From the NCBI RefSeq assembly GCF_000428905.1, contig NZ_KE386814.1:489758-553757 (forward strand): a DNA stretch of 64,000 nt, read 5' to 3'. The notes under the pieces were generated by a model that was not told the DNA's origin, searched no databases, and was given only the letters and a program-made list of their open reading frames with translations. Shown here piece by piece: positions 9,151 through 18,193 of the stretch; the first letter of the stretch is position 1, and every line of letters begins with the position of its first letter. The DNA is from Brumicola pallidula DSM 14239 = ACAM 615. Its GTDB lineage: Bacteria; Pseudomonadota; Gammaproteobacteria; Enterobacterales; Alteromonadaceae. Made by a program: the position numbers and the translations under genes.

Positions 9151-9963
9151 TTAACCGAGGCGTTTTTTCCTTATGTTAAATAAACACAGCAACAAGCCCA
9201 AAACTGGCAAAAGCCACTTCGCAACATAAGCAAACTTTTCAAAATAGAATTTTTTAGTTATAAAATGCTCAGGGCCGTCCCATACTTGAAAAGGCTTCGA
9301 GTAAGTGTATTGAAAAAAACGATCATCACTTTCAGGGTGCCCTTGGCCTGAATATAGTCCTTTAATAATCCCAACGTCCTGGTTTAATTGCTCTGCTGAA
9401 GTTGGTATTACGACACCAAAATCAGCATCAAATATGAACTGCTGGTCATCAATATTGGCGGTAACGACTACATGTCCTGGAAAGGTCAATATGTCTGCTT
9501 CAATGCCATTTTTTTCTAGCATCTGACTCATTAAAATCGAAGCATCGCCACATATTCCAATGCCCCGTTCTACGCTTTTGTAGGGGTTTGAGAAGTGGTA
9601 GCGTTCGTATTCTGGTATACCTGAATATTTACCCATCAAAAATAGGATCCAGTTTTCCCATGCAGGCACTAATTGATGAAAAGCAACAGGATCATATGTT
9701 TCCCAATCCAGATGGGCCGTGCCATCAGCAATCACTTTGGTTACTCGTTTTGCATATTCTAGAGGCGTTTCTTGTGCGGTTTTCTCGACCAATTGAAAGA
9801 AGTTTTGTTTACTAAGCAACACATCTCTGTCACCGAATCTGAGCACGTCGGGAGTCAAATTCTTTGGACGAAGGTCTTGTGTTAATCCATAAAAATTAAG
9901 CAGCATTAACCCGATACTGCTTATTAATATAAACGATAAACACGCTTTAAAAGCCAATTTCAT
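9151..9963 (-). CDS. Membrane-anchored transglutaminase-like protein
   Basis: About 270 aa. An N-terminal transmembrane/signal segment (ACLSFILISSIGLMLLNF) and a C-terminal membrane helix (WLLPVLGLLLCLF, followed by basic RKKR) place the middle domain in the periplasm. The core has the transglutaminase-like triad in order: Cys in GICGDAS, His in FPGHVVV, Asp in FDADFG. The start is set at ATG 9963 because AAGGTGAG lies 6 nt upstream; a longer frame to 10002 lacks support. It is the last gene of the minus-strand sugar cluster, 83 nt after the GT4 gene. Proteins of this fold act as proteases or amide-modifying enzymes. A role in processing surface or EPS-linked proteins is plausible but inferred. 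Confidence 0.7.
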   Translation of the reverse strand: MKLAFKACLSFILISSIGLMLLNFYGLTQDLRPKNLTPDVLRFGDRDVLLSKQNFFQLVEKTAQETPLEYAKRVTKVIADGTAHLDWETYDPVAFHQLVPAWENWILFLMGKYSGIPEYERYHFSNPYKSVERGIGICGDASILMSQMLEKNGIEADILTFPGHVVVTANIDDQQFIFDADFGVVIPTSAEQLNQDVGIIKGLYSGQGHPESDDRFFQYTYSKPFQVWDGPEHFITKKFYFEKFAYVAKWLLPVLGLLLCLFNIRKKRLG

Positions 9964-10046
9964 ATTGAACTCACCTTTTTGCCACCACAGTCTTCGCTGC
10001 ACTGAACTGGTAACTTTCCTATCAAGAATAAGATAATGCGTAGCAT

Positions 10047-11153
10047 TTAGTGATCATAAATATTTGCATACGCTGCAGACAGATGCCTAACATCATACTT
10101 CTCATCAAAGACCACTCGCGCGTTTTGCCCGTATCGCTCTCTGGTGTTCTTGTCGTTCGCAAGTGCAAGCATAGCATCGGCAAATTGTAGCATATTATCA
10201 TTATCCGTAACTAACCCAGTCTCGCCATGCGTAACGATCTCTTTATTGCCCCCAGCGTCTGTCACAATGCACGGCTTAGCGAGCGACATGGCTTCTAAAA
10301 GAGTCATTGAGGTGCCTTCACTTAAGCTCGATAACAAAAAAATATCAAAAATAGCTAAATAGTCTTTTGGATACGGTATATACCCAGTAAGTATAACACT
10401 GTCTTCTATATCAAGTGTTTGAATAAGTAATTTCAATGCCGGCATTAACTCGCCATCACCGACAATAATAAGTTTGGTTTTTGGGTTTTTCTTAGTGACT
10501 TCAGCAAATGCCTTTAGCATCATACTATGATTCTTAATCGGGTCGAGTCGCGCAATGGTGCCAAACACAATATCGTCTGTTTGAATGTTTAGTCTAGTTT
10601 TTATATCTAATGCCGCACTTTCGTTGAATTCAAGCCCTTTAATACCATTATAAATCACGTCAATTTTACCAGCCGTAAGAAACTCATACTTTATTAAAGC
10701 TTGTTTTGTCGCTTCGGAAATAGCTGTTAATCTGTGTGTCATCATCGCCAACAACGGATTAACAAATCGTCGCTTCCAGTTACTGGAATCCGGATAAAAG
10801 CGCCCATGTTCGGTAAAAATGACTTTTGTGGATAAGCCTATAACCGCAAGCGCGCCATAAACCCAGGGGGTATATTGATGGCAATGCACAATATCAATAT
10901 TGTGTTGTTTAACATGCTTTTTAATAGCGCTTATCAGTGAGGTATCAAATCCGTCTTTTCTTGCAAATGTGCTTACTTTAATCCCAGCCTGTTGTAAATC
11001 TTGGCCCCACGGCCCCAGTGGTTCTTCAATACAAAATATAGACATACAAACAGAATTATCGCTGCCTTCTATTATGTTCTTGATAACCATTTCTGTGCCG
11101 CCTATGCGCATATCATAGGTTATGTGCAGAATGTTTTTTTTATGCTGGTTCAT
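10047..11153 (-). CDS. Glycosyltransferase family 4
   Basis: GT-B glycosyltransferase, 368 aa. N-terminal domain starts with ILHITYDMRIGGTEMVIKNII (GGxE acceptor-loop motif). The C-terminal group-1 domain has GTIARLDPIKNH, VGDGELMPALK, and SSLSEGTSMTLLEAMSLAKP (the EX7E region) followed by DAGGNKEIV. The start ATG 11153 has AAGGT 7 nt upstream. The first residues resemble exosortase-A-associated GT4 enzymes (IGGTE type). It is followed after a short gap by the transglutaminase-like gene and preceded by the FemAB-like gene with a 114-nt gap. Substrate unknown. Confidence 0.9.
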   Translation of the reverse strand: MNQHKKNILHITYDMRIGGTEMVIKNIIEGSDNSVCMSIFCIEEPLGPWGQDLQQAGIKVSTFARKDGFDTSLISAIKKHVKQHNIDIVHCHQYTPWVYGALAVIGLSTKVIFTEHGRFYPDSSNWKRRFVNPLLAMMTHRLTAISEATKQALIKYEFLTAGKIDVIYNGIKGLEFNESAALDIKTRLNIQTDDIVFGTIARLDPIKNHSMMLKAFAEVTKKNPKTKLIIVGDGELMPALKLLIQTLDIEDSVILTGYIPYPKDYLAIFDIFLLSSLSEGTSMTLLEAMSLAKPCIVTDAGGNKEIVTHGETGLVTDNDNMLQFADAMLALANDKNTRERYGQNARVVFDEKYDVRHLSAAYANIYDH

Positions 11154-11267
11154 TCATTTACCTTTGCTATGACCTTGAACTAGGGTTTACGTCGATTTCA
11201 TCGATACTAGAAAATAACGTGCCGATTTTGATATTAAAAACATGCGGTTATCAGATAAGCGTATTCA

Positions 11268-12329
11268 TCACAAACTCACAAACTTCCGAACCTTCGGCCC
11301 AACATAATTAACTAGCCACAGCGGCAGCTTTTGCCAAATAGTTTCAAGCAGCTCTCTCGCTGTCGACTTCCCTAAATCCACTACTTCAACCAAGTTACCA
11401 TTTTCATACCTAGCCCAATTTAATGACGCGGGTTGGCTTCCCCATTGTTTTTTAAAGTTGTAGGTACCTTCGTTTAACGTTGAGCGCCCAAAGTCGAATA
11501 CTTGGGCACCTTTAGTTATCGCTTCACTCAGCACGGTCCAATACAACAGCATGTTGGGGGCGAGTCGATTGTACTGTGCGTTAGTTGACGCCCATGGCAT
11601 TGATGCGGTGTTGTTGTTAAGCAACACAATACCGCCACCAACCACTGTCTCGTCTTTATATACCAGCACCATGTAAGCATTATTTGCATATCCACTCAGC
11701 ACTGCCATAAACCAGGCTTTGGAATGAACGGGTGAGCCCAGTGAATGCATATTGCCAGCGAAAACCGCATAGAATTCATCCACATGCTTTGCAAAATCAT
11801 CCGTGTCGTTATACTCAATGACCTTTGACGTCAGGCCGTTTTTTTCTGCTTTGCGAATTTGGCTGCGTAATTTTGATTTAAAGTTGGCCATCTGTTCGTC
11901 GGGGGTAGCCGCAAGACTCAGCAGCATCCTGACTTTTTGGCCATCCGCTAAAGTATCAGGGTCTACCGTGGTGGTGTCGGCATTGCGCAACTCAACAGGC
12001 TCTTGAGTGTCCTTGGCTATGTCATTGTTAGCAAAAGCTATCAACGCGTCTAGCGCCTCTTGGTTGTCGGCAATAGCGCCGGCACCATCGCAGTAGGGAA
12101 GCGATATTAAGCTTTTTTGTCTGAGCGGCACGCCCATCCTAATTAATGGCATCACCCCAACCAAGTTATCGTAGTAAAAGGCGCCGACATAAATGGCTTC
12201 AAAACCATAGCTTTTTTCTATCGCCTGGCCCCAAGCAAACCGATGGTAGGGTGTTGTTTTTGCGCAGGCGCTTACGTATTGGTCCCAAAGGTGGCGGTCA
12301 TTACGGTTAAGTTTTGTAACAATAGTCAT
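11268..12329 (-). CDS. FemAB-family (GNAT-fold) acyltransferase, XrtA/PEP-CTERM-associated type
   Basis: 353 aa, two GNAT-like halves. The first contains YHRFAWGQAIEKSYGFEAIYVGAF and LPYCDGAGAIADN. The second is BioF2/FemAB-like with LRSQIRKAEKNGL, FGRSTLNEGTYNFKKQWG and basic C-terminal VRKFVSL. These match the pattern of FemAB-like proteins encoded with exosortase A, which probably transfer an acyl or aminoacyl group to a glycan or lipid-linked intermediate. The start ATG 12329 lies inside the end of the upstream deacetylase gene (23-bp overlap), so the two are translationally coupled. Acceptor and donor are unknown. Confidence 0.8.
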   Translation of the reverse strand: MTIVTKLNRNDRHLWDQYVSACAKTTPYHRFAWGQAIEKSYGFEAIYVGAFYYDNLVGVMPLIRMGVPLRQKSLISLPYCDGAGAIADNQEALDALIAFANNDIAKDTQEPVELRNADTTTVDPDTLADGQKVRMLLSLAATPDEQMANFKSKLRSQIRKAEKNGLTSKVIEYNDTDDFAKHVDEFYAVFAGNMHSLGSPVHSKAWFMAVLSGYANNAYMVLVYKDETVVGGGIVLLNNNTASMPWASTNAQYNRLAPNMLLYWTVLSEAITKGAQVFDFGRSTLNEGTYNFKKQWGSQPASLNWARYENGNLVEVVDLGKSTARELLETIWQKLPLWLVNYVGPKVRKFVSL

Positions 12330-13329
12330 GTGTATTTAATATCGTTGGATTTTGTGAAAAGTAGACTTGGGCTTCTTTTAATGTCATGAAATTCAAAGTG
12401 TAGTCCTCAGAAAGTAGGTTGATCACCTGACTTATCCGAGAACAAATGACTTCAAAGGGGTCTTCAACATTAAAAAAGCCGGTCCCATTAGCGATCAGGT
12501 TTGAGCTATGAAAAAACATATTAATGTAAGGCGAGCCGTTTTCATGCATCTTGCGGGCAAGTGCAACCATATCTTGGGCTTCCATTACTTCTGGGCTCAT
12601 GTAAATTTTTCTGAGCATAGCAGAATGCCAAAGCATGCTAACGGTTTTTACGTACTTCAGCGGCGCTGATTCTGCTGCCTGATGAACTGCATTGGCTAAT
12701 GAAAAGTACTTTCTATTAAAACCGACACTCGCTTGTATTTCCATTATATTGCGCTGCTCGCCAGCTTTGAGAACGTTGCTGGTATCGGGCCAGTAAGCCC
12801 CAATAGGCGAGCCTTGGCAGCTGAAAAACTCATTTGAATAATACGGATATACGCTGGAATCAACCGTAAAGCCGCGCGACCACAATAGTTGCATAATCGC
12901 TTCTGAAATACCCCAACGCCCCGTTCTAAATGAGCTTGGTTGATAATCAAATTCTGTCACAAAAACCGAGACTAATTCATCCAGCTTGGCTTCTACTTGC
13001 TCAATAGGCAGATTAACTACATGTGAATTGGCTTCATTGGGCTTATCAAAATATGGCGGGTTTGCCCATGGGTGCAAATGGGCACCCAGTTCGCAGGTAT
13101 TTTGCTTTATCGCATTCTCAAATACTTTATTTTCGATAGCGCCTTTGGCTGCAGCGTAATCGACAAAATAGCAGGGGCGAATGCCGTGCTCGTCACAAAA
13201 CGACTGAAATGCCGGTATTTGAACTAAATTTTTCACTGAAAAGTCTTTTTCTGGGAACGGGCCGTCCCAATCCCATTCTTCTTCGGTATCGACGGTGAGT
13301 ATAAAGACTAATTCAGGTTTGTTTTTCAA
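12307..13329 (-). CDS. Polysaccharide deacetylase-like protein (WalW-like)
   Basis: 340 aa with a NodB-type fold: the first strand motif FILTVDTEEEWDWDGPFP supplies the Asp pair used for metal binding, and ELGAHLHPWANPPY supplies the His residues (HxxxH-like: HLHPW). Later SFRTGRWGIS and MFFHSSNL fit the family. It probably removes or handles acyl groups on the polysaccharide. The start is TTG 13329: AGGAAG is 7 nt upstream, and the TTG overlaps the TGA of the preceding gene (TTGA). There is no signal peptide, so the protein is predicted to be cytoplasmic. Called WalW-like from overall resemblance; activity not established. Confidence 0.75.
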   Translation of the reverse strand: MKNKPELVFILTVDTEEEWDWDGPFPEKDFSVKNLVQIPAFQSFCDEHGIRPCYFVDYAAAKGAIENKVFENAIKQNTCELGAHLHPWANPPYFDKPNEANSHVVNLPIEQVEAKLDELVSVFVTEFDYQPSSFRTGRWGISEAIMQLLWSRGFTVDSSVYPYYSNEFFSCQGSPIGAYWPDTSNVLKAGEQRNIMEIQASVGFNRKYFSLANAVHQAAESAPLKYVKTVSMLWHSAMLRKIYMSPEVMEAQDMVALARKMHENGSPYINMFFHSSNLIANGTGFFNVEDPFEVICSRISQVINLLSEDYTLNFMTLKEAQVYFSQNPTILNTHDYCYKT

Positions 13330-14465
13330 AGGCTAACTTCCTTGTTATCCAACACTTCATTAAATAAAGCGACATATTCATCGGCCATTCTTTTAGCTGA
13401 ATAATGTTCATTAACGTAGTCGCAGGCATTTTTACCTAGCTGGCTCGCGTAATCTTTATCTTGTAAGATCTTTTCCCAAGCTAATAATAAGGCGGCTTTA
13501 TCGCCTAAGGGGGCTAACAGACCTGTGTGTTCGTGAGTGATCAACTGATCGATACCGGCAATGTCATAAGCAGCAACGGGGGTTTCCATTGCGCAGGCTT
13601 CCATCAAACAACGCGGTATACCTTCTAATGTCGATGTCATCACGAATAAATCAAAGCTCTTTAAGTAGTCTAGTCGATCATCGCGATAACCTAAAAAATG
13701 AATGTCATCTTTTGACGCTAGTGTTTGCGTATGCTGTTCAAGTGAGGCGCGCGAATCGCCATCACCTAATAACACAAGTTCAATATTCTCCATTGTCTTG
13801 TGCAGTTCATCAAACACATCAAGTAAATCAAGGATGTTTTTACGACTGATCATTTGACCTATAAAACCAATGCGCCTTTTGGTTTTGCTTGATGCCACCG
13901 GTTTGTTTTTGAATTTTTCAACTTCGGATAAATCCACGCCATTTTGAATATAGACTAATTGCGGTTCTTTAATCGAGTATTGTTTACAATCTTCCACTAA
14001 TTGCGGTGATAAAGGAACCACATGATCAGCAAACTTCATGGCTTGGCAGCCTAACCAGATAAACAGCCGAAGCTTAATGTCTTTTGCGTTTTCAAAACCA
14101 TGCGGAGTCACAAGAACCGGCACACCGGCCTTTTTTGCTGCCAATACGCCAAGCACATCTGATTTATAACCATGTGTGTGCACCGCATCAATCTTATTCG
14201 TTGTAATATAATTAGCTAACGCAGACACCGCTTTGTAATCAAATTTATGCGCCATGGGTAGCTCAAATACATCACCGCAATCACGTCTGAAATGGGCTGC
14301 TATTTCAAGGTTTTTTGATGCCACTTCATCGGTAACCGCCAAGCTATAGGTCACGTTAGGGTCTTGTGTATTGTTACACAGGGCCAGTATCCAGCGCTCT
14401 GCTCCGTAAAATCCGGTTGAACAAATAAACTGTAATATATGCATCTTGCGTGACGTATTAATCAA
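13326..14465 (-). CDS. Glycosyltransferase family 4
   Basis: 379-aa GT-B enzyme. N-terminal part MHILQFICSTGFYGAERWILAL (FYGAERW is the GGAER-equivalent). The C-terminal domain has RRIGFIGQMISRKNILDLL, LLGDGDSRASLE, and TSTLEGIPRCLMEACAMETP as the EX7E motif, then LITHEHTGLLAPLGD. Start: TTG 14465 overlaps the upstream TGA (TTGA); an in-frame ATG at 14444 is an alternative that keeps the whole domain. It is part of the overlapping minus-strand chain GT2-GT4-deacetylase-FemAB. Confidence 0.88.
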   Translation of the reverse strand: MINTSRKMHILQFICSTGFYGAERWILALCNNTQDPNVTYSLAVTDEVASKNLEIAAHFRRDCGDVFELPMAHKFDYKAVSALANYITTNKIDAVHTHGYKSDVLGVLAAKKAGVPVLVTPHGFENAKDIKLRLFIWLGCQAMKFADHVVPLSPQLVEDCKQYSIKEPQLVYIQNGVDLSEVEKFKNKPVASSKTKRRIGFIGQMISRKNILDLLDVFDELHKTMENIELVLLGDGDSRASLEQHTQTLASKDDIHFLGYRDDRLDYLKSFDLFVMTSTLEGIPRCLMEACAMETPVAAYDIAGIDQLITHEHTGLLAPLGDKAALLLAWEKILQDKDYASQLGKNACDYVNEHYSAKRMADEYVALFNEVLDNKEVSL

Positions 14466-15436
14466 CTGTGGCTACTCGTTCTTATGGGTTTGATTAAGCC
14501 TAAAATTGTACCCCAAGTTCGCGCGGGAAAATACAGACCGTAAAATTTAATAATAGTCACTGTTGAAAGCGCAGGTGATGCTAGCTTGACTAATCTTAGT
14601 ACATACAGCGATAGCACACCAATGCTGGCGACCATGCATAATAGGGCTAATACACTGTGTCCTAAAACAAAAAACAGCAGTCCAAATAGCAGCCCAAAGG
14701 AAAACACCGGTGGTGCAATAAAGCTTGGATACTCGGCCAACCCGATATCTCTTCCTTTTAGCGAGGCTAAATTTGATTGCCCGCGCCACACTTCTTTTTT
14801 CGCCATTTCAATAAATTCTTTGTCTTCACCAAGGTGAACATAGTCACTCGCGGTGGAATAAAATAACTTGCCTTGTTCACCTACTTTTTGTGTGAAAACA
14901 TAGTCTTCGCAAGTCACTAGGTGCTCAGGAAAGCCGCCGGAAGTGATAAATGTGTCGCGGGTCATGAGTAAATTTCGGCCGGGTAAAAACTCGACGTGAC
15001 AATCGACGTTGGCGTTACTTAATTCGGTTCTTAGTATTTCAAGTGGGCTAGCATGTTCAGAGGCCACTTGCACTGCACTAACCAACTTTGTTTGCGCCGT
15101 TAACAATGGGCGTAGCGCGGTTAGCCAATTGCTGGCAAGGCTAATGTCGGCATCTAAAAATGCGATTAAATTTCCGCTGGCCTTTGCAAAGCCTAAGTTT
15201 CGTTGCGCTGATATCGTCACCTGCTGCGGCGCATAAACAATGTGTATGGTCATGTTATTAGACAATGCGGCAACATCGAAATGCAGCGCCTGGTTTTTTG
15301 TGACGATGATCACTTCTATATCAATATCAATTGCAGTATTGTCTAACAGGCTAATTGAGCTGAGGGTATCAATTAACATATTCTCCCTGCCTAAATGAGG
15401 GATGATGAAACTGCAACGCTGTGCTGTCCGTTGCAT
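14462..15436 (-). CDS. Glycosyltransferase family 2 with C-terminal membrane segments
   Basis: 324 aa. A GT-A catalytic domain occupies roughly residues 1-225: CSFIIPHLGRENML, then LIAFLDADISLASNW carrying the DxD-type metal site (DAD), and EDYVFTQKVGEQG as the ED motif. Two hydrophobic stretches (VFSFGLLFGLLFFVLG and VLALLCMVASIGVLSLYVL) anchor it in the inner membrane. It adds a sugar to a lipid-linked acceptor. The ATG start at 15436 overlaps the TAA of the upstream gene by one base, and its own stop overlaps the next TTG start. Confidence 0.87.
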   Translation of the reverse strand: MQRTAQRCSFIIPHLGRENMLIDTLSSISLLDNTAIDIDIEVIIVTKNQALHFDVAALSNNMTIHIVYAPQQVTISAQRNLGFAKASGNLIAFLDADISLASNWLTALRPLLTAQTKLVSAVQVASEHASPLEILRTELSNANVDCHVEFLPGRNLLMTRDTFITSGGFPEHLVTCEDYVFTQKVGEQGKLFYSTASDYVHLGEDKEFIEMAKKEVWRGQSNLASLKGRDIGLAEYPSFIAPPVFSFGLLFGLLFFVLGHSVLALLCMVASIGVLSLYVLRLVKLASPALSTVTIIKFYGLYFPARTWGTILGLIKPIRTSSHS

Positions 15437-18051
15437 TATTTGAGCCTCAATTGAGGAAAGCGAATAAGTAGGTGCCTCAATTCTTTAGTTAACGAGTAAT
15501 TTTTTATAAAACCCCAAGCGAAGCGGGCAAAGCTAAAGGGGGTGGTGCTATGTTCAATACTCACCTCTAACATGGCATTATTAGTAATGCCAATTTGACT
15601 AATATCGCCAATATTGTTTTGCATTATTAAGGCTAAAACTCGAGTGGAGTCTTTTTCGTCGCTGTTGCATAACTTGTCTTCTACATACTGCGTTAGGCTA
15701 TCAATTTTTAGCCCAATACTGTCTTTTAATTGCTGTGTATCGGCGTAATTTAGGGCCACGTTTAGTACCATTATTTTTCTTAGGTCCTGGGCTGTCCACG
15801 TGTCATTTGGATATTCAAGTTTCTGGTGGTTAACTAAATACGGTTGTTCCTGCGTTGCAATCCATTCAACGTAATGTAGAAATGACTGTTTGATGCTGGC
15901 ATAGTCATGATCAATGCCATAAACGGTTTCGCACATCCACAAATACTTGGCAACCGACTGCATGAAAACAATGTAGTACCAGGTATTTTCAATATCCTCA
16001 AAATTTCGCTCAGCAATAATATCGGTAGCATGAAATGTTTGGGTAATGATGCTTGATGCTCTTTTCACATACTGGCGGTTAGCCGTTAGTTCATAGCTAT
16101 CAAGCAGCACATTGACGTAGTTTGCAACACCTCGGTCTAAGGGGTAACGGCCGGTTAGCGGGTTTCTAACAATCGCCCTATTTCGATATTGCAACAAGCT
16201 ACCGAGTAACGTACCGTCACCTTCAAAAAAATACGTGATCCAGTTACCTAATTTGATGACTGCGTTTTTTGCACTCTCATTTCCAGTTAGCTGATAATAC
16301 AAGGCCAAACCACTGGTGTAACAATGATGACTTCCGGGCCCGCCGCCGCCGGCATGATCTTCGTAGACGCCTTTTTGTTGGCGCTTTGAATAAGTGCGGT
16401 GAGTCGCCGTTTCAGCTTCTACGTAATGGTCAGTGTGCCAAAAAAAACCGCCATTATATTCCTGTTTATCTAGCTTTGTATGGTAAATGTCAATATTAAC
16501 AATATGTTCAAAGAGGTCATCTGCTAATTGCTTCCATTTGGCATCACCAGTAATGACCCATTGTTTTAGAAAACCCTGTAAAGGGTCATACTGATTATTG
16601 TAGTGCGACACAAAAATATCATCGCCTTTGTATCCTACTGCTTCATGGTCAGCATAAATATCACCAAAATTTCGCCAGCCAAATTCATCCACCGCTTCTC
16701 GCTTAGCAAAAAAGTTTCTTTCTCCCGTTAAGCCTAAATTAACGATGTTAGTTAACGGGCTGTGGGTAATTGACCGGGTTAACCACGGAATGGTATTGGC
16801 GCTGCAAAATATATCAGGGTTAAGCTTCAGAATAGGGGGCTGTGAATGGGCATTGGTTAGCGCCGGCGTGTGTGATAAGGCGATATTCAACGAATGAAAC
16901 TTTATTTCACCGGGTTGTAATTCAATAGCACCACCGATGTTTGTTTCACAAAAATTGATGTCCATTTCGCCACTCATGGCTGTTACTTCCAGAGGAAACT
17001 TTTGCCACATATTATCAATATGAATAGCAAAGCCTTGCGCTTCATCAGCCATCATAAATGCCAGTGAAGGTCTTAATTCTCTGTAGGTATATGTTTGCTG
17101 GTTTTCCACTTCAAAAACCACGGCTCCGCGTTCTTTTTGCGGAACAACGCCATTTTTATCGATATGATTTTTAGATAACCAGTTTTCACCACCACTGTTG
17201 TTTACCAGCAACGCCCATTGTTCAAAGTGCTTGAATGCTTCGCTTTTATGGTTTGTGTCAGCATCAGCGCTAGTATTTGTAGCTGCACCAGCACGAGTTT
17301 CAGCATCTACATTAGCGCCTGTATTAGCAACTGAGAAATCGCTCTTAGGCAATGCTATTTTCAATCCAAATTGAGAGAGCTCAATGCTATTTTCATTACC
17401 CAGATCCCATTGACCATTTTGTTGAATAAGTGGCATTGGATTATGCACAGACAATGCTATTTTGAGCTTGTTGGTGGGATAATCAAGCTTGTATTCAACC
17501 GTCACGTATAGGTATTTTTTATGCGTATCTAATTGGGTTTTATACTGTTGTTTTAACGTGGCATAAAGGGGGTGGTTGCATGAACTGGTTTTGGTTAACA
17601 ACCTTGAATTGATCAACTTGAATACAGAGTCTGCTCCTTTGCAGGAAAATTTTGGGGATAATTCAAGTGGCACAATGTCGGTGCTAGTTAATTGTTTCAC
17701 TGATAAAAAAGTGTCGGCGGACACTTGAAGCGTTAAATCTTTAGATTTAAGAAAGAAGGCGCCTTCTTTTTCAAATGCACAATCTTGTTTTTTGAAGATA
17801 CTTGCTTGGCTCACGGTTACAAAGTACTTTTGACTTTCGCTTTGGTCCGAATAACCTTCAATTTGACACCACCGAATAGATTTGTCATCCCACAAAGAGA
17901 TTGCAGTCACACTCGAAATAACAGGTAAACCGGCCTCGGTGACTATCTGTAATTTTTGTTCAGGCCAAAAAGTCGCCTTAGGTAGCGGCAACCCAACTGA
18001 AAATGGGGTGGGGACTCCATTTGTTCCATCAAAATTAAACGCATGAATCAT
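15436..18051 (-). CDS. Large RIFT-barrel protein, PcRGLX/YetA-like (possible exo-polysaccharide lyase)
   Basis: 871 aa with no signal peptide. The N-terminus (PTPFSVGLPLPKATFWPEQKL…SVTAISLWDDKSIRWCQIEG) fits the RIFT-barrel domain of the PcRGLX/YetA exo-rhamnogalacturonan-lyase family. A beta-sandwich middle (to about 420) and a helical C-terminal part with HTDHYVEAETATHRTYS and GGGPGSHHCYTSGLALYYQ (conserved His/Tyr/Arg typical of alpha/alpha-barrel lyases) follow. A low-complexity Ala/Thr/Asn linker occurs near residues 235-270. In an EPS locus it could trim or recycle the glycan. The family assignment is from pattern recall; catalytic activity is inference. It overlaps the GT2 gene by 1 nt. 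Confidence 0.6.
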   Translation of the reverse strand: MIHAFNFDGTNGVPTPFSVGLPLPKATFWPEQKLQIVTEAGLPVISSVTAISLWDDKSIRWCQIEGYSDQSESQKYFVTVSQASIFKKQDCAFEKEGAFFLKSKDLTLQVSADTFLSVKQLTSTDIVPLELSPKFSCKGADSVFKLINSRLLTKTSSCNHPLYATLKQQYKTQLDTHKKYLYVTVEYKLDYPTNKLKIALSVHNPMPLIQQNGQWDLGNENSIELSQFGLKIALPKSDFSVANTGANVDAETRAGAATNTSADADTNHKSEAFKHFEQWALLVNNSGGENWLSKNHIDKNGVVPQKERGAVVFEVENQQTYTYRELRPSLAFMMADEAQGFAIHIDNMWQKFPLEVTAMSGEMDINFCETNIGGAIELQPGEIKFHSLNIALSHTPALTNAHSQPPILKLNPDIFCSANTIPWLTRSITHSPLTNIVNLGLTGERNFFAKREAVDEFGWRNFGDIYADHEAVGYKGDDIFVSHYNNQYDPLQGFLKQWVITGDAKWKQLADDLFEHIVNIDIYHTKLDKQEYNGGFFWHTDHYVEAETATHRTYSKRQQKGVYEDHAGGGGPGSHHCYTSGLALYYQLTGNESAKNAVIKLGNWITYFFEGDGTLLGSLLQYRNRAIVRNPLTGRYPLDRGVANYVNVLLDSYELTANRQYVKRASSIITQTFHATDIIAERNFEDIENTWYYIVFMQSVAKYLWMCETVYGIDHDYASIKQSFLHYVEWIATQEQPYLVNHQKLEYPNDTWTAQDLRKIMVLNVALNYADTQQLKDSIGLKIDSLTQYVEDKLCNSDEKDSTRVLALIMQNNIGDISQIGITNNAMLEVSIEHSTTPFSFARFAWGFIKNYSLTKELRHLLIRFPQLRLK

Positions 18052-18193
18052 TGTAACGCTGCACCTGCTTTTGGAGTTTGCTCATTTTCTCGCCAATGAG
18101 TATAAATTTTTATTGTAAAACTATACGTATTTTTTTTGATAACGTGAGTTGATAAACTAGACTATCAGCCTAAAACATATTTTAGACCAAGTG

